This document shows, in pieces, positions 7,889-18,375 of a stretch of DNA of 64,000 bases (positions within the stretch are counted from its first letter, which is position 1; each line of letters starts with the position of its first letter). A model generated the notes under the pieces. That model saw nothing but the letters and a program-made list of their open reading frames with translations, made no database searches and was not told where the DNA came from. The position numbers were made by a program, and so were the translations under genes. This stretch comes from Adiantum capillus-veneris (taxonomy: Eukaryota; Streptophyta; Polypodiopsida; Polypodiales; Pteridaceae). The stretch lies in NCBI GenBank assembly GCA_014529385.2, contig CM043970.1, positions 64,088,996-64,152,995 on the forward strand. The letters run 5' to 3'.

Positions 7889-10776
7889 ATGAGTAGTGAC
7901 GAGGATGTGGGACCGTCCAACCGAAACACCTATCTCTCAACGAGGGTCTTATGTCCTTGTAATCAATGCAAGCATGCTGTGCGACGGACAAGACGTGTTT
8001 CTTTGCAGCACGTTCGTGAATTTGGCGAGTTCGATCCATCTATTATAGATCGAGTTGTTGCCAATTATAACTCGTCCGACTCTGACGCTGGCCAACAAGC
8101 AGCAATCTTGCAACCCAATAGACGTGTTCGCAGGCGCTTTGGTCAAGCAGCATATGTGAGGCCATAAGATGTAGCCTCTGACAGCTCGGGGGATGATCAT
8201 GCAAAGCACATTCCCAACGAGGCAATGTTTGAGCCTAAGATTGATGAAATGATCGAGACGATCATGGATTCAGAAAGGCTTATCTATGATGATATGAAAA
8301 GTGAAGCCGATATGCCATTGTATAATGGAGCACGTATGTCTAGATTGAAAGCACTCCTGGTTCTTCTCAACATGCAGGCAAAGTTTGGATGGAGTGACAC
8401 TAGCGTCATAGCGCTTTTCAGGTGATCTATTACAATTAGTTTACTTTAATAAAACTCTAAATGTATAATGATCTGATAGATTTTTACACGACTGTATCGT
8501 ATTTTTATGTTGTGTAGATTGCTTAAAGAGCACATACTACCAGCTGACAATGTGATGCCAGATTCCCGAGATGAAGCAAGAAAGATTTTGCAAAACTTGG
8601 GGATGGATTACAATTCTATCCACGCTTGTCCTATTGACTGCATTCTTTTCAGTTGGGAATACATAGACATGGAGAAGTGTCCGAAATGTGATTCCGAAAG
8701 ATATCGAGTAGATCTCCATGGGACAAAAATTCCACAAAAGTTTTTGCGACATTTTCCTCTGCTTCCTCGCATCAAGCATTTCTTCGAATGTAAATCCATG
8801 GCCGCCCTAGCATCATGGCATGAGGAGAATAAATCTTCGGATGGTGTGCTACGAATTCCTGCAGATTGCGCAGCCTGGAAACATATAGATGGAACATGGT
8901 CGGATTTTGCCAGGGAAGCTCGAAATTTGCGGTTAGGCCTGGCTATGGATGGCGTAAATCCATTTGGTCAAAGATCAACATCTTACAGTGTATGGCCCGT
9001 TGTCATCGTCAACTACAACATTCCCCCGTGGTTGACTACGAAGAAGGGGCACCTATGGCTAAGCTTGATTGTGCCAGGGCGATATAAAGTGGGGAATATG
9101 GATGTGTATCTTCGTCCACTATTGGAAGAGCTACAACAATTGTGGATTGGCATAGAGGTGGTGGATATGAGCCGACACACAGGACGATGGAATGCTTTGA
9201 TCAGAGGCATTCTAATGTGGACCATGCATGACTATCCCGGGCTAACAGAATGCTCAGGTGATCTATTGACACTCCTCACTCAGACACTGTAAATCTTGTT
9301 TTTTCCCATAGTTGATCTATTATCATGTGTATACATGCAGGGCTTCAAACAAGCGGATACAGAGCATGTGTCACATGTGGACCTAGACTGAATGCACGTA
9401 GGGCGTCCTCACTGAAGAAGCAAATCTACGAAGGTCATCAAGCGTATCTTCCAGAGAATCATGTGTTACGCGACGACTTTTTGGGAAGAGAGCCACCAAG
9501 GATGTCTGCACAAGCATGGTTAGTGCAGAAGGAGATGTGCGATGACGGATTGCCTCCAGGGATGAAGAGACTATCTCTATGGTACGAGTTACCATACTGG
9601 CCCCGACTCATGATCAATCACTTGCTCGATCCAATGCACATATTCAAGAATGTGGGTAATCTACTATGGGACCATCTGACCGGTAAGAAAGATACTTTGG
9701 GAGCCAGAGTTGACCTTAGAAATGTGGATCGTATGGAGCAATATTGGCCGCAAACAGCGTCTGATGGATCGATAAAACTCCCTAAAGCACCATGGATTTT
9801 GACAGGATCCCAAGAACGCAAAGTAAAAGAGACCATTCGATCTTTGCGGACCCCCACTGGCGTAATGCACTCGCTCCGAACGTGTTTTACTAAAGAAGGA
9901 AAGCTTACCGGTTTGAAGTCACACGATTGGCATAAAATGTGTCAGATACGTTCATAGTGGACTTTAATATCATTGCATAAAATGTGGACTTTAATATCAT
10001 TGCTGCACATACTTTACAGTTTATTTTACCGGTTGCCATTGAGGGATGTTTGTCTCTCGACATCCGTAACACAATCTACAAACTTGCAAAGCTGGTGCAA
10101 TGGATCTCACAAAAGGAGATCAACGTAGACTCCATACCATTCGCCAAACTAAATGCTGCGGAGCTTGTGTGCATGTTTGAGAAACATTTTCCTACTACCA
10201 TGCTAACCATTCAGGTGCATCTTCTTGTTCACATAGTTGATGAGGTGGAAATAGCTGGCATAGTTCATTCCAGATGGATGTTCTTCTTAGAACGTTTCAT
10301 GAAAATGCTTAAGGGATATGTGCGTCAAAAGGCACGTCCGGAGGGTAGCATGGCAGAAGGTTGGTTGGTATCAGAGTCCCTAGTGTACATTGGAGAGTGG
10401 CTAGACGGATTTGATAAAGCCCGGGACACGCTATGGCGAACCATAGATGATGAGCGCATATCTGGGATTGTCATGTGCAATCTCGGTGTTGAAAAGAAGA
10501 TGACGGAAGATCTAGAGGCTAAAATCAACTGATTTTGCATGCTTCACAATCCAGTGATGCAAAAGTGGATTTCCCAATATGAGGATGCAAAGCAAGAGCG
10601 ACAAAGGGCCAGACGAGCATCAAGATGCTACTACTCTATATGGGGTGCATGCAGAGGAGCTACAAAATGAAACAGAGGATATGTGTTTAAAGAGAGAGCT
10701 CTATAAAGATATAGGAAGTTATGCTGAGTTATGCGAGGATGAGAGAGAGATCTCTTAAAGCCACAAATATTGTATT
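7889..10776 (+). pseudogene. Element B TNP2-type transposase gene with intact-length core but several inactivating mutations
   Basis: Exons: 7,889-8,421, 8,518-9,257, 9,341-9,945, then from 10,020, with GT-AG introns joining in frame. Order: an N-terminal transposase-associated zinc motif (CPCNQC), then the tnp2 domain running through CPIDCILFSWEY, CPKCDSERY, LGLAMDGVNPFG, WPVVIVNYNIPPW, YPGLTE and VTCGP to DPMHIFKNVGNLLWDHL, then a DUF4218-type segment. Damage: CAA to TAA at 8,165-8,167; the GT donor after 9,945 reads AT; CGA to TGA at 10,530-10,532; and an 859-base deletion at 10,607/10,608 that removes the DUF4216-type part (A 3,717-4,575). The last coding bases (ELCEDEREIS, stop near 10,758) are in the better-preserved frame compared with A. 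This copy supplies the tnp2 core that A lacks. Confidence 0.85.
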
Positions 10777-11007
10777 TGAACAATTTTGCTCCGGGTTGTA
10801 AAAGCTCTGGCTCTCTAAGTACCTTCCATGGCGCGCACATCTTTTGATTGAAAATTCTGAGTTTTCGACTTGCCTCTTCTATCACTCAATTCATTGCGTC
10901 ATTGTATTTATATGCGTCATTACGTCATTGTATTTAATGGTCTTTGCGTCATTGTCTACTCTATTCATTCAATATTTAGTTTAAATATTCGTGTGTTTAA
11001 TGCAGGT
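10777..11007 (+). other. Spacer between TNP2 and TNPA-like genes of element B
   Basis: No coding sequence. Contains repeated GCGTCATT...GTATTTA units (10,896-10,965) and ends with a plausible acceptor (TTTAATGCAG) just before the TNPA-like start. Confidence 0.5.
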
Positions 11008-12317
11008 ATGGATGATGAGGCGTTTCTTTCTTCTTTGTCACCGTAGCAGAGACAGTGGTACGTGGAGTGTCATCGCTCTAGCGCATCATCGCGCGTTCCT
11101 ACTCCATCCGCATCTCCTTCTATTTCGGAGCATTCGGCGCGCTCCGAAGCTTCGGCGTCGACGAGACGAGCTTCACACTCGTCTAGACACCGGCGCTCTA
11201 GTGGTGGCGGTGGCGGTTGTTGTGGGGATTCCGCCACCGATGCCTCCACACCGCCTCGTGTTCGACAAGGCTCTTTACCCTCCCCTTCTTTGCCCGCCCC
11301 CACACCAGCCACAACATCGCCATCTACGCCAAGTTTTGCACGGCTGACTGTTCCTAGCAGCTACACACCTCTACCTACTCCGCCAGGGGCCACCCCACTC
11401 GACACTCCTTGCTTCGGGGCCCAGACGCCGGTGGAGACACCTGACGTCCGTACCCCCATCGACACGCCGCTAGAGACCCCTACCAGGACACCGAGGTTCA
11501 CGCGTCACTGGCCAGTGGGCTTGCCTTACTCCGTCGACTTCAGCGGCGGAATCATCATGGATGATGACGGCAAGAAGGTGATCTCGCGCATGCGTGGTCT
11601 TTGCTCTCAGCTGTTTAGACACTACATACTAAACAAATGGAGTGAAGTACCAAGTGATTTAAAAAACAGAGTCATCAGCATACTTCATGATGAGTTTCCC
11701 GTTCCAACACGGGATCAGCGCTTCAATGAAGACCTGATGAAGATTCGAATGCGCGAATACTGCAAACACAAGCGTTCCGAAGTGCAAAAAGCAATCAAGC
11801 ATGGGTGGAACAGGCCAGATTGGCTGGCCAAAGAAGATTGGAAGAATGCGAAGAAAGCAGCGCGCGAGAATCCCGACAAGTGGAAGCAACAAAAGGATGC
11901 AGCCAGAGCGCGAGTAGAGGCAGGGAGCTCGCACCACTTGGGGAGCGGTGGATGGGCATCATTTGAGGCCGATTTTGTAAATGTTTTCGCATTGCTCTTT
12001 ATGTTCGATAGTTTAGGGTTTGTGAGTTTTTTAATTCTAACATAATGAATTCTCTGTATGTTTTGATAGTGGTCGATGACAGGACGTGATCCCACACCGT
12101 ACGAGCGCGAGTACGCAGGCAGGAAGGGCTTAAACGCCCTGATGGACATTCTCAGTTCTCGCGGCGGCATGGTTAGTATTAGGGTTTACTCTTTTCTATT
12201 TTTTGTATTGTTTTATAAATGTCGTTATATGTTTATACTTACTGAAAGCTGTCTTATTGTCTTTTTTTGCAGAATCCGACAGATACGTCGCTTGGACGCG
12301 ATGAGACGTCTGACTAG
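11008..12317 (+). pseudogene. Element B TNPA-like gene (Ptta/En/Spm plant transposase family)
   Basis: Exons 11,008-11,976, 12,070-12,171 and 12,273-12,317 join in frame to about 371 codons. ATG at 11,008 begins MDDEAFLSSLSP, but TAG at 11,044-11,046 then interrupts the frame (one base from CAG). The next stretch is Ser/Thr/Pro-rich (about 100 residues, with TPLDTP- and TPTRTP-like repeats). After it comes the conserved part: SQLFRHYILNKWSEVP, a charged helix, NRPDWLAKEDWKNAKKA, SSHHLGSGGWASFEADF and, across the intron, GRDPTPYEREYAGRKG. The WxxW plus (H)xGS..SF plus P[TM].E series matches the plant transposase (Ptta/En/Spm, Transposase_24) family, thought to bind the subterminal repeats. If translation can start after the TAG, a shorter protein is possible. 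Element A has lost all but the last two exons. Confidence 0.75.
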
Positions 12318-12932
12318 ACGACGTCAGTTTAGCCGTAGCTAGATAGCATTAGTTTAGGGTTTCTCATAGCTTATGTATCATGAGACGGATTTTATACGTC
12401 TTTTTGAACCATGTATATTATTACATTTGTCACCGCAGTTCATTTTGCCAATCAATTCTTTATGCCTATGATGTTGTACAGTTGTCCTTATTACATTTGC
12501 CAATCAATTCATTTTGCCTATGATGTGTACAATTGTCAATTTTACGCTTGTCAATGCGTCTTGTGGGTGACTATTTTGGGTCTATTATCTACCCTTGCAC
12601 TTTTTTTAAAAAGTGAATCAAGTACAATATGGTTGATGGGTGGCAGGGCATTCAATGCCCTGTCACCAAAATTTTTTTCTCTTGGGCGTCGCTGTAACCG
12701 TCGCTATTTATGGCTCTGTAGCGTCGCTATGAGCGTCGCTATAGACTTCTGTGTAAACGTTGCTATAACCGTCGCTATGACCGTCGCTATGAGCGTCTCT
12801 ATATAGCGACGCATATAGCGACTCTCTCGTAGCGACGCTATTAGCGACGGTTTTAGCGACGCCGGGGGTTATAAAAACCCAGTGTATTTCCGTCGCTAAC
12901 AGCGTCACAAGAGCACACAACCTCTTGTAGTG
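12318..12932 (+). repeat. 3' untranslated and subterminal repeats, right terminus of element B
   Basis: 12,318-12,680 matches A 5,090-5,440 (including a 12-base difference in a CAATTTTGC repeat). From 12,680 the GCGTCGCTAT/AGCGACGCTA array leads to CTCTTGTAGTG at 12,932. Compared with A, B lacks one repeat (TATAGTGACGCC type) near 12,815. Confidence 0.8.
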
Positions 12933-13272
12933 CGTTTGCTATCACGTCTGGATGGGTAAACACATGCTGAGCAAGAACTTCCTTTACAGATCTTTTGCCG
13001 ATTTCAACTTTGAAATCCAACACTCTGGACTTCCATGTTGAGCGGTAAACGTTGATACCACTAGACCTCTTGGGTCTTCTTGGTTGCATGAGGACCCATG
13101 AACCTTTGTTTATCCTTTGTCCAACCCATTGGTTCTCTGCACTTATTGAAGTTGATATTGTAATTGAGGATATGCTACTACTTGGCCTTCTAGGCAAAGT
13201 GCAGCTGTTGGTTGTTGGTGTGAGAGATAGTAAACACCTGGAGCTTCTTGGGCAAGAAGACGTGGAAGCCAT
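12933..13272 (-). pseudogene. First exon of a probable plastid-targeted protein, cut by CACTA element B
   Basis: Coding on the minus strand from ATG at 13,270-13,272. The first ~50 residues are rich in Ser, Thr, Arg and Pro and poor in acidic residues (MASTSSCPRSSRCLLSL...), as in chloroplast transit peptides. The mature part reads ENQWVGQRINKGSWVL, PRRPKRSSGINVYRSTWK, RVLDFKVEIGKRSVKEVL, AQHVFTHPDVIAN, and there the CACTA terminus begins (codon split after G). I do not recognise the family. The element end sits directly in the coding frame, so this copy is disrupted unless the insertion can be spliced out. A matching 3-base target duplication (CGT on the right) cannot be checked because the element's left end is lost. 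A minus-strand C-terminal exon on the far side of the CACTA block (1,758-2,050) might be its continuation. Confidence 0.55.
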
Positions 13273-13759
13273 AGCTCTCAAAGAAAAGCTTTAGTGGAGG
13301 CAGATTCACTTTGAAAGCATTCTAATGGAGGGAAAGTGTTTTAGAATTCCAATATCTTGTGCGGGCTTAATGGTCACCCTCCAGTACGTTAATGACCATA
13401 AGAGAATATCAGAAGTGGGACCACTGGCAAGCACCTAACATCTCAGTAAAAGGAAGAAAATTACGATGCCACAATCCTAGATTCGTGAAAGTTTTATGCT
13501 ATTTTTCTATTTTTTGAGTCTTTCCACGTACTTTCCTACGTAACATAGCCTTCATGCTCATTGGACGCGCTCTATTTTTCTCTCTCTTCATATGGCCCTC
13601 CAAATAACCTCCGAAATTTCCTAATGACTACTTTCAACTGAAGGCCATATTGAATATAACAAAATAATTTAGCTCATAGATAGGCTAGCATATAAGACAC
13701 TCTTATAGGAATAATCTACTCTAAAAAAACATGTTGATGATTTAGAACGTGCATTGTAA
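13273..13759. other. Intergenic; upstream region of the plastid-targeted gene
   Basis: No gene or repeat recognised. If the minus-strand gene is real this includes its promoter; no clear TATA element stands out. Confidence 0.4.
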
Positions 13760-13965
13760 GTGGCACGGTGGGTTTTAAATGACCCCGAGCGGTGGGATCG
13801 ACGGATGGGATTGAGTGGGGGAATCTCCAGGACGACGGACGACACACAAAAGGTCAACGCGAGGTCTCGAGCGGGATTTGAACCCAGGCGGCCGCGGGGA
13901 GAGGCAGACGCCCTAACCACGTGCACACGAGCGTTTGGTCGTCCAAGATGGAAAACATATGTATA
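13760..13965 (-). mobile_element. tRNA-derived SINE-like relic
   Basis: On the minus strand TGGTTAGGGCG (13,909-13,919) fits RNA polymerase III box A, and GGTTCAAATCC (13,874-13,884) is a near-perfect box B about 25 bases downstream. A tRNA would need pairing acceptor and T stems, which do not form here, so this is a tRNA-like head rather than a tRNA gene. A GC-rich body of about 110 bases follows (to about 13,760). It differs sharply in composition from the AT-rich surroundings. Confidence 0.5.
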
Positions 13966-14169
13966 TAAATTAAACGAAAATGATAAAAAGTAAACTTGGA
14001 CACATCGGACGGCTGAGCATCTTTTTGATTTTCGTGTCTCACTTCCCGCCCGTCGATCCCATGGCTCCCACATCATTCAATACCCCGTGTTACTTAGTCC
14101 TGAGGATTGTAGTAGAAGACGTAGCATAATTCATAGACTATGAGATGGTCTACCACCTAAAGTAGAGAC

Positions 14170-14805
14170 AACTATGTCAAGCCATGGGTAGGGTCAGGAC
14201 AACTGCGAGGAGTTCCTTTTCATATATGCCTAGAGCTTGTTCAACAAGGTCGAGCCTTCGACTTTCATAGGCTATGGCATGCCTTGCTTGGAGCAAAACA
14301 GCTCCAAGGCAATCACCAAAACCTTCACATTGGACTTCAAATGGCTTTGAGAGATCCGGAAGTGTAAGCACAGGTTGAGAGATAAGATTTCCTTTAAGCT
14401 TTTTGAAAGTATTGTTCTCCTTGGTAGACTATATATACCTAGCGTTTTTCTTTGTTAGGTCATGTAATGGTCCTGCGATTTGTGAGAATGTTTCTATGAA
14501 GCGTCTATAGTATGCACACATACCTATAAAGCTTCTTAGTTCATGTAGATTCCTTGGGTTAGGCCATCCTTTTATTACCTCTAGCTTTGATGGATCCATT
14601 TGGATGCCATCTTGAGAGATAATGTGACCTAAATATTGAATCTCTTGTAAGAAAAATTCACTTTTCTTTCGATTAATATAAAGTTTATTCTCTCATAAAA
14701 CTTGAAATATTACCTAGAGGTGTTGCTTGTGTTTGTCTAGTGAATTAGAGTAGATTATTATGTCATCAAAGAACACTCCAATAAAGGTTCGGTGAGGCCT
14801 AACAA
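14170..14805 (-). pseudogene. Ty3/gypsy reverse transcriptase-RNase H fragment
   Basis: Read on the minus strand this encodes, with a few stops, FIGVFFDDIIIYS (the palm motif, F/YVDDI variant), KLYINRKKSEFF, YLGHIISQDGI, LRSFIGMCAYYRRFI, LTLPDLSKPFEV, LGAVLLQ, IAYESRRL and IYEKELLAVV. That is the end of the reverse transcriptase thumb and the RNase H of a Ty3/gypsy polyprotein. It lacks gag, protease, integrase and the first half of RT, and is cut at both ends. It is unrelated in detail to the dual-RNase-H gypsy at 29,706-41,075. Confidence 0.8.
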
Positions 14806-16140
14806 CACTGGCTCTTGTCACACTTCTAATAGCTCAATAGTTGAAGGTGGAAGCTTCAAGCACCAAGCTTACACTTGAAAAACACAACATCAATTCCCTC
14901 ACGGTCTCAGACCCAAGACCTCACACACCTTCGAAGACAGTGAGAACTAGCAGGGTATCAGAGTATATCTAGAGGAAGAAGGAGTATTCTTACCAGAAAG
15001 AGGTATTTCTCCTCACATAATCACTCTTAGTAGCTTAGCATAGCTTAGTAATTAGCATGGTAGAGGAGATGATGAGCATGCATTAGAGCTTGGATCTTGG
15101 ATCTTGGTTGGATTTGCATCACAAAGCCAAGAGTTGTTGGTGTAGGCCTCCCTTCTCACAAACTTGGAGTAGATGATGAGCTTTTCATTAAAGCTTGAGA
15201 AGGAGATAGTCTTCTTTACATCACACATGATATTGTGTAAGTGTGTGTGCAATAATGCCTTGCAAAAATCAGCCCCCTCCCTCTCTTGGTCGACCACTCT
15301 TGCTATTTCCTCTTGCTGGCCCCTCATTGGCTCATGCCAAGCTTTAGCCAATAGGAAATTAGAAGCATAGTTGCTAGCCTTGTGACATGTGTCCCCTTTC
15401 CCCTTTTGTAAGAACTTTAGGTATTTAAATAATTCAATTAAACTCTCATTGGGCCTCTTAGTCTTATGGCCAATAGGAATGGGGCAAGCCATTGGCTGCT
15501 GAATGCTCATTGGACCCCTTGGTAGACTGTCCAATAGTCTTTTAGAGAGCTTAATTTCTATTGGTTCTTTTATCAAGTGTTTTTAAATGAATTAAACTAA
15601 ATTTACTCTAGCCTAATTCTCATTGGTCCACCTCTATGGCCATCCAATAGGATTTGTATGCACTTTGGGGGCAACTGGGCTAGGAACCTGACATGTGTCC
15701 ACTATGCTCTTTGTGTAAAGGGAAGCCTTGAGTGTGTGTGTGTGTGTGTGTGTTCTCGCACCTCTTCTCTCTCTTCCCCTACCTTTAGGACTCGCCCCTT
15801 CCCATCTAGGGATATGTGAAGACTTTATGGTCTTCACAAAAACACCAATTCTGCTAAGCTTGACCATTTGGACTTTACCTTTGAATTTTGGAACCTTAGC
15901 ATTTTGGAAGTCCTAATGGGCTAAACCCTAAGATATTTGAAGCACCATTCATGCACATTGCTCTTTTGCAGATGGCCCCCCTTTGGATCCCTATTTTCCC
16001 TCCTTTGGATCCCTAATGTGAGCAGTTTGCTAGCCTTACCAATATTCTAGCTTTTTCTCCCCTGGTACTTCTCCACATTAAATGATCAATTTAACATGAG
16101 AAAATCATTTAGGAAAATTAGATATTAGTTATTATGACAC
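14806..16140. other. Non-coding, possibly old LTR sequence, with clustered CCAAT/ATTGG motifs
   Basis: No protein pattern. Between 15,330 and 15,660 there are about nine CCAATAG or ATTGG motifs, often as short inverted pairs. (GT)n occurs at 15,731-15,752. It adjoins the gypsy fragment and may be its degraded LTR. Confidence 0.3.
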
Positions 16141-16262
16141 AATTGTGAGTTTTGAAAAAAAAAGATTAAACATTGCCCATGCAAAAATGCCTTGCCATGG
16201 TTACATGGGGATACACTTACAAGGAGCCAGTAACCCTTAGTCATATTTTTTTTTTTTGCCAT
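16141..16262. mobile_element. Two retroposon 3' tails with a small hairpin (one per strand)
   Basis: Plus strand near 16,141-16,170: CACAATTGTGAGTTTTG followed by an A run. Minus strand, ending near 16,247: TAATATAAATC then CTCAACTCTTGTGAG and an A run (the T run at 16,247-16,258). Both match the tails at 18,320-18,365, 19,945-19,980 and 21,205-21,255. Confidence 0.45.
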
Positions 16263-16887
16263 ACTCACAAGAGTTGAGATGATTTATATTAACTCGATAA
16301 GAATACAACATCCAAACTTGAGGTAGTAGGCTGCAAAGATGAAGAATGGATGCATACTTTGAACTGTTTAGAACACCAAGAGGTTAGGAGTTACTCATCT
16401 GGTAGGTATTCTGTGTGTACAAGTCTCTGATGGAACCCTAGCCCCCTCAAGGCACATGTTGTACCCTTAGTCATAAACTTAACAAACCAAGCGGATAGTC
16501 ACTGCTTCTTTTTCTTCTTCTTTTTTCCCATACTATTATTTTTAGACAAAAGAGAGGGATACTTACAAGATGGCTAAGGATATTGAGATGTTGTCCTTGA
16601 GTGGCTTCAATAGTGACATTGTGCATTCGACTTTGTTTGAACCTACTCTGTTCCTCTTGTCTTTTCGCACTAGGTTGAATAACTTCCTCAATCAGTGCAT
16701 CCACAACCTAATCTCGTACTTCCTTCTCCGAGATGCTTGGAGCAGTAGGTTCATGGGCTTCCCTAGTCGACATGGCCTCATATGAGGAGTACATTGACTA
16801 TGCTCTTATTTGCTTGCTTTTTTGTTATGAGTGGATTAACATCTTCAATGAGTACATCATCAACGATATCCTTGTTACATTCTTGCT

Positions 16888-17226
16888 TCATTGATATACG
16901 TGCACCAATGTCAACTTGGTATCTTGATCAATGCGCTTCCACGTGGTTTTGATCACTAGGCTACTAGCAATCCTAGGAATAGGGCAATTCTTAGCATAAT
17001 GACTAATCTTGTGATATTTGTAGCATGTAGTGGGAAATGAAGCAAATGACAGCTCTTGCTGATAAGCTCCAAAGCATTCCATATGAAGATCCAAATTTTT
17101 TGGAAAGTCTTTTTCCATGTTCCATAAAATGCACACCTTGACAGCGATATCATCCGCTACATCTTTGGTAGGAAAAGCACATGACCTAGCTTCGAGGCAA
17201 TGGACTGAATGGGATTGTGCAACCAA
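16888..17226 (-). pseudogene. LINE ORF1-like fragment with degenerate zinc knuckle
   Basis: On the minus strand: CLEARSCAFPTKDVADDIA..., then CYKYHKISHYAKNCPIPR. The second is a CCHC zinc knuckle (CX2CX4HX4C) in which the second Cys is Tyr. A zinc knuckle after a DUF4283-type RNA-binding region is typical of plant L1-like LINE first reading frames. The fragment is short and ends at stops. Confidence 0.45.
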
Positions 17227-17431
17227 AGGGAGAGGCGTTTAACCATAACCCATACTAAGCAGAAATGCATAATCTCTTCCTCTTGGTAGAACTCCAATGT
17301 CCATGCATTGCATACACCTCTTCATATGACGAGATCGTATGTATGCCATGGTCGTTCTCTTTCTTATGCCAAAGAGCACCTAACAATCATTAGTAAATTT
17401 GTAGCCTTGCTTGCAACAACCCAACCCAACA

Positions 17432-17500
17432 CCCCCCCCCCCCCCCCCCCCCCCCCCCACCAAAAAAAAAAAAAAAAAAAAACACACACACACCACAAAT
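17432..17500. repeat. Homopolymer C run then A run and (CA)n
   Basis: 27 C residues (17,432-17,458) followed by ~21 A residues and a short (CA)n. Such tracts are prone to assembly error. Confidence 0.9.
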
Positions 17501-17691
17501 TTTTTTCTATGTGTTCATACTTATGGGCACCACAACCACGAGAACCTTTCAAGCCATCTTTATTATCTAGCCTTTCCGTTGATGTTTGAAAACAAAAAAG
17601 GAAAAGACTTGGAAAGATATTATATTCTCGTATCGTATTTTTCTTCTCCAAAAGAAACCCCTCACGATCAGAAAGAAGTTTTTTGTCATGA

Positions 17692-18375
17692 ATGGTAAAA
17701 GACAAACCCCCCTCGTCCCCTCAAAAAGACTGGATATTGAATTTTTTGCCCATGTGGTTGGAATGGTCTCTCTCTCTTCTGTTTGAAAGTGCACCCTTCC
17801 GTTACATCAAGGGGATCGGTCTGGATAGATGCTCGCAATGTAAGACAACTTGTGAAGACCTCCCCCACCTTTTCAAGGAATTCCCGGGAATATTGGTCTT
17901 GCAGAAAAGATTTGAAAATGGGTCCGAAAAACCTATAAAATAGGAATTTTCAAGAATGATCTCTTCTTGGGAGCGAAGGTGTTCAAGAGCCACATTTTGC
18001 TCATCGCAACTCAAATTGTGAGATTTTGCTACTTTAAACATGTTTGGAAGGCGAGGAACTACCAGACCTTTGAAAACACCATGGAAGCTGCTAGGTTTAC
18101 AGAGATAATCCAAGAAAGCAAAGTGACTATCATTGCCATTAGGAAACATATGGACTCTGATGAGTGGCACATGACTCTAGGTACCGTAATGATTGACATG
18201 TATTGGTGAGGGCCCATCCTTTATTATGGGGTGGCTCTCCGTTCAGCTGATGTATCTACGATCATTTGAAGATGTCATGGCTCGTGACGAGCATGGCAGG
18301 AATTTGTAATTCTACGATCTTGCTAATATAATCTACTCACCAATGTGAGTTTTAGAAAAAAAAAAGAGAGGAAAA
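17692..18375 (+). pseudogene. LINE reverse transcriptase C terminus and 3' end
   Basis: The plus-strand frame from about 17,692 reads CSQCKTTCEDLPHLFKEFPG, the zinc-binding region that follows LINE reverse transcriptases (zf-RVT: CxxC...EDxxHLF...). A stop and frame change follow near 17,943, then FKHVWKARNYQTFENT (the VWxxRNxxxF motif close to the LINE C terminus), ending at 18,207-18,209. A 3' untranslated stretch ends with the hairpin CTCACCAATGTGAG and an A-rich tail (18,350-18,372). It is 5'-truncated, as usual for LINEs. Confidence 0.6.

Larger units (their letters stand above)
5697..12932 (+). mobile_element. CACTA (En/Spm) DNA transposon, element B: carries TNP2, TNPA-like and a captured HIPP fragment
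   Basis: The right terminus is intact (CACTACAAGAG on the minus strand, ending 12,932). The left edge abuts element A directly at 5,696/5,697 with subterminal-type sequence (AGCGACGCT, GCGACGCTCATAGCGACGCC) but without a CACTA terminus, so its outermost 5' bases are lost or lie elsewhere. Contents in order: subterminal repeats, CT/CA/GA tracts, AT-rich sequence with repeats, a HIPP-like gene fragment (6,775-7,138), TNP2 exons (7,889-10,776) and TNPA-like exons (11,008-12,317). Nonsense, splice-site and deletion mutations make it non-autonomous. Its right end sits inside a coding exon (12,933-13,272). Confidence 0.85.

Noticed and set aside
11070-11312. Minus-strand and alternative-frame open frames over the Ser/Pro-rich part of the TNPA-like gene
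   Set aside because: Shadows of the coding frame, which alone splices in frame to the conserved downstream exons.
13870-13925. tRNA gene on the minus strand
   Set aside because: A and B boxes are good, but acceptor and T stems do not pair and no cloverleaf forms; treated as SINE-like.
15052-15576. 174-codon minus-strand open frame
   Set aside because: No domain pattern; overlaps LTR-like DNA with repeated CCAAT motifs; composition looks non-coding.
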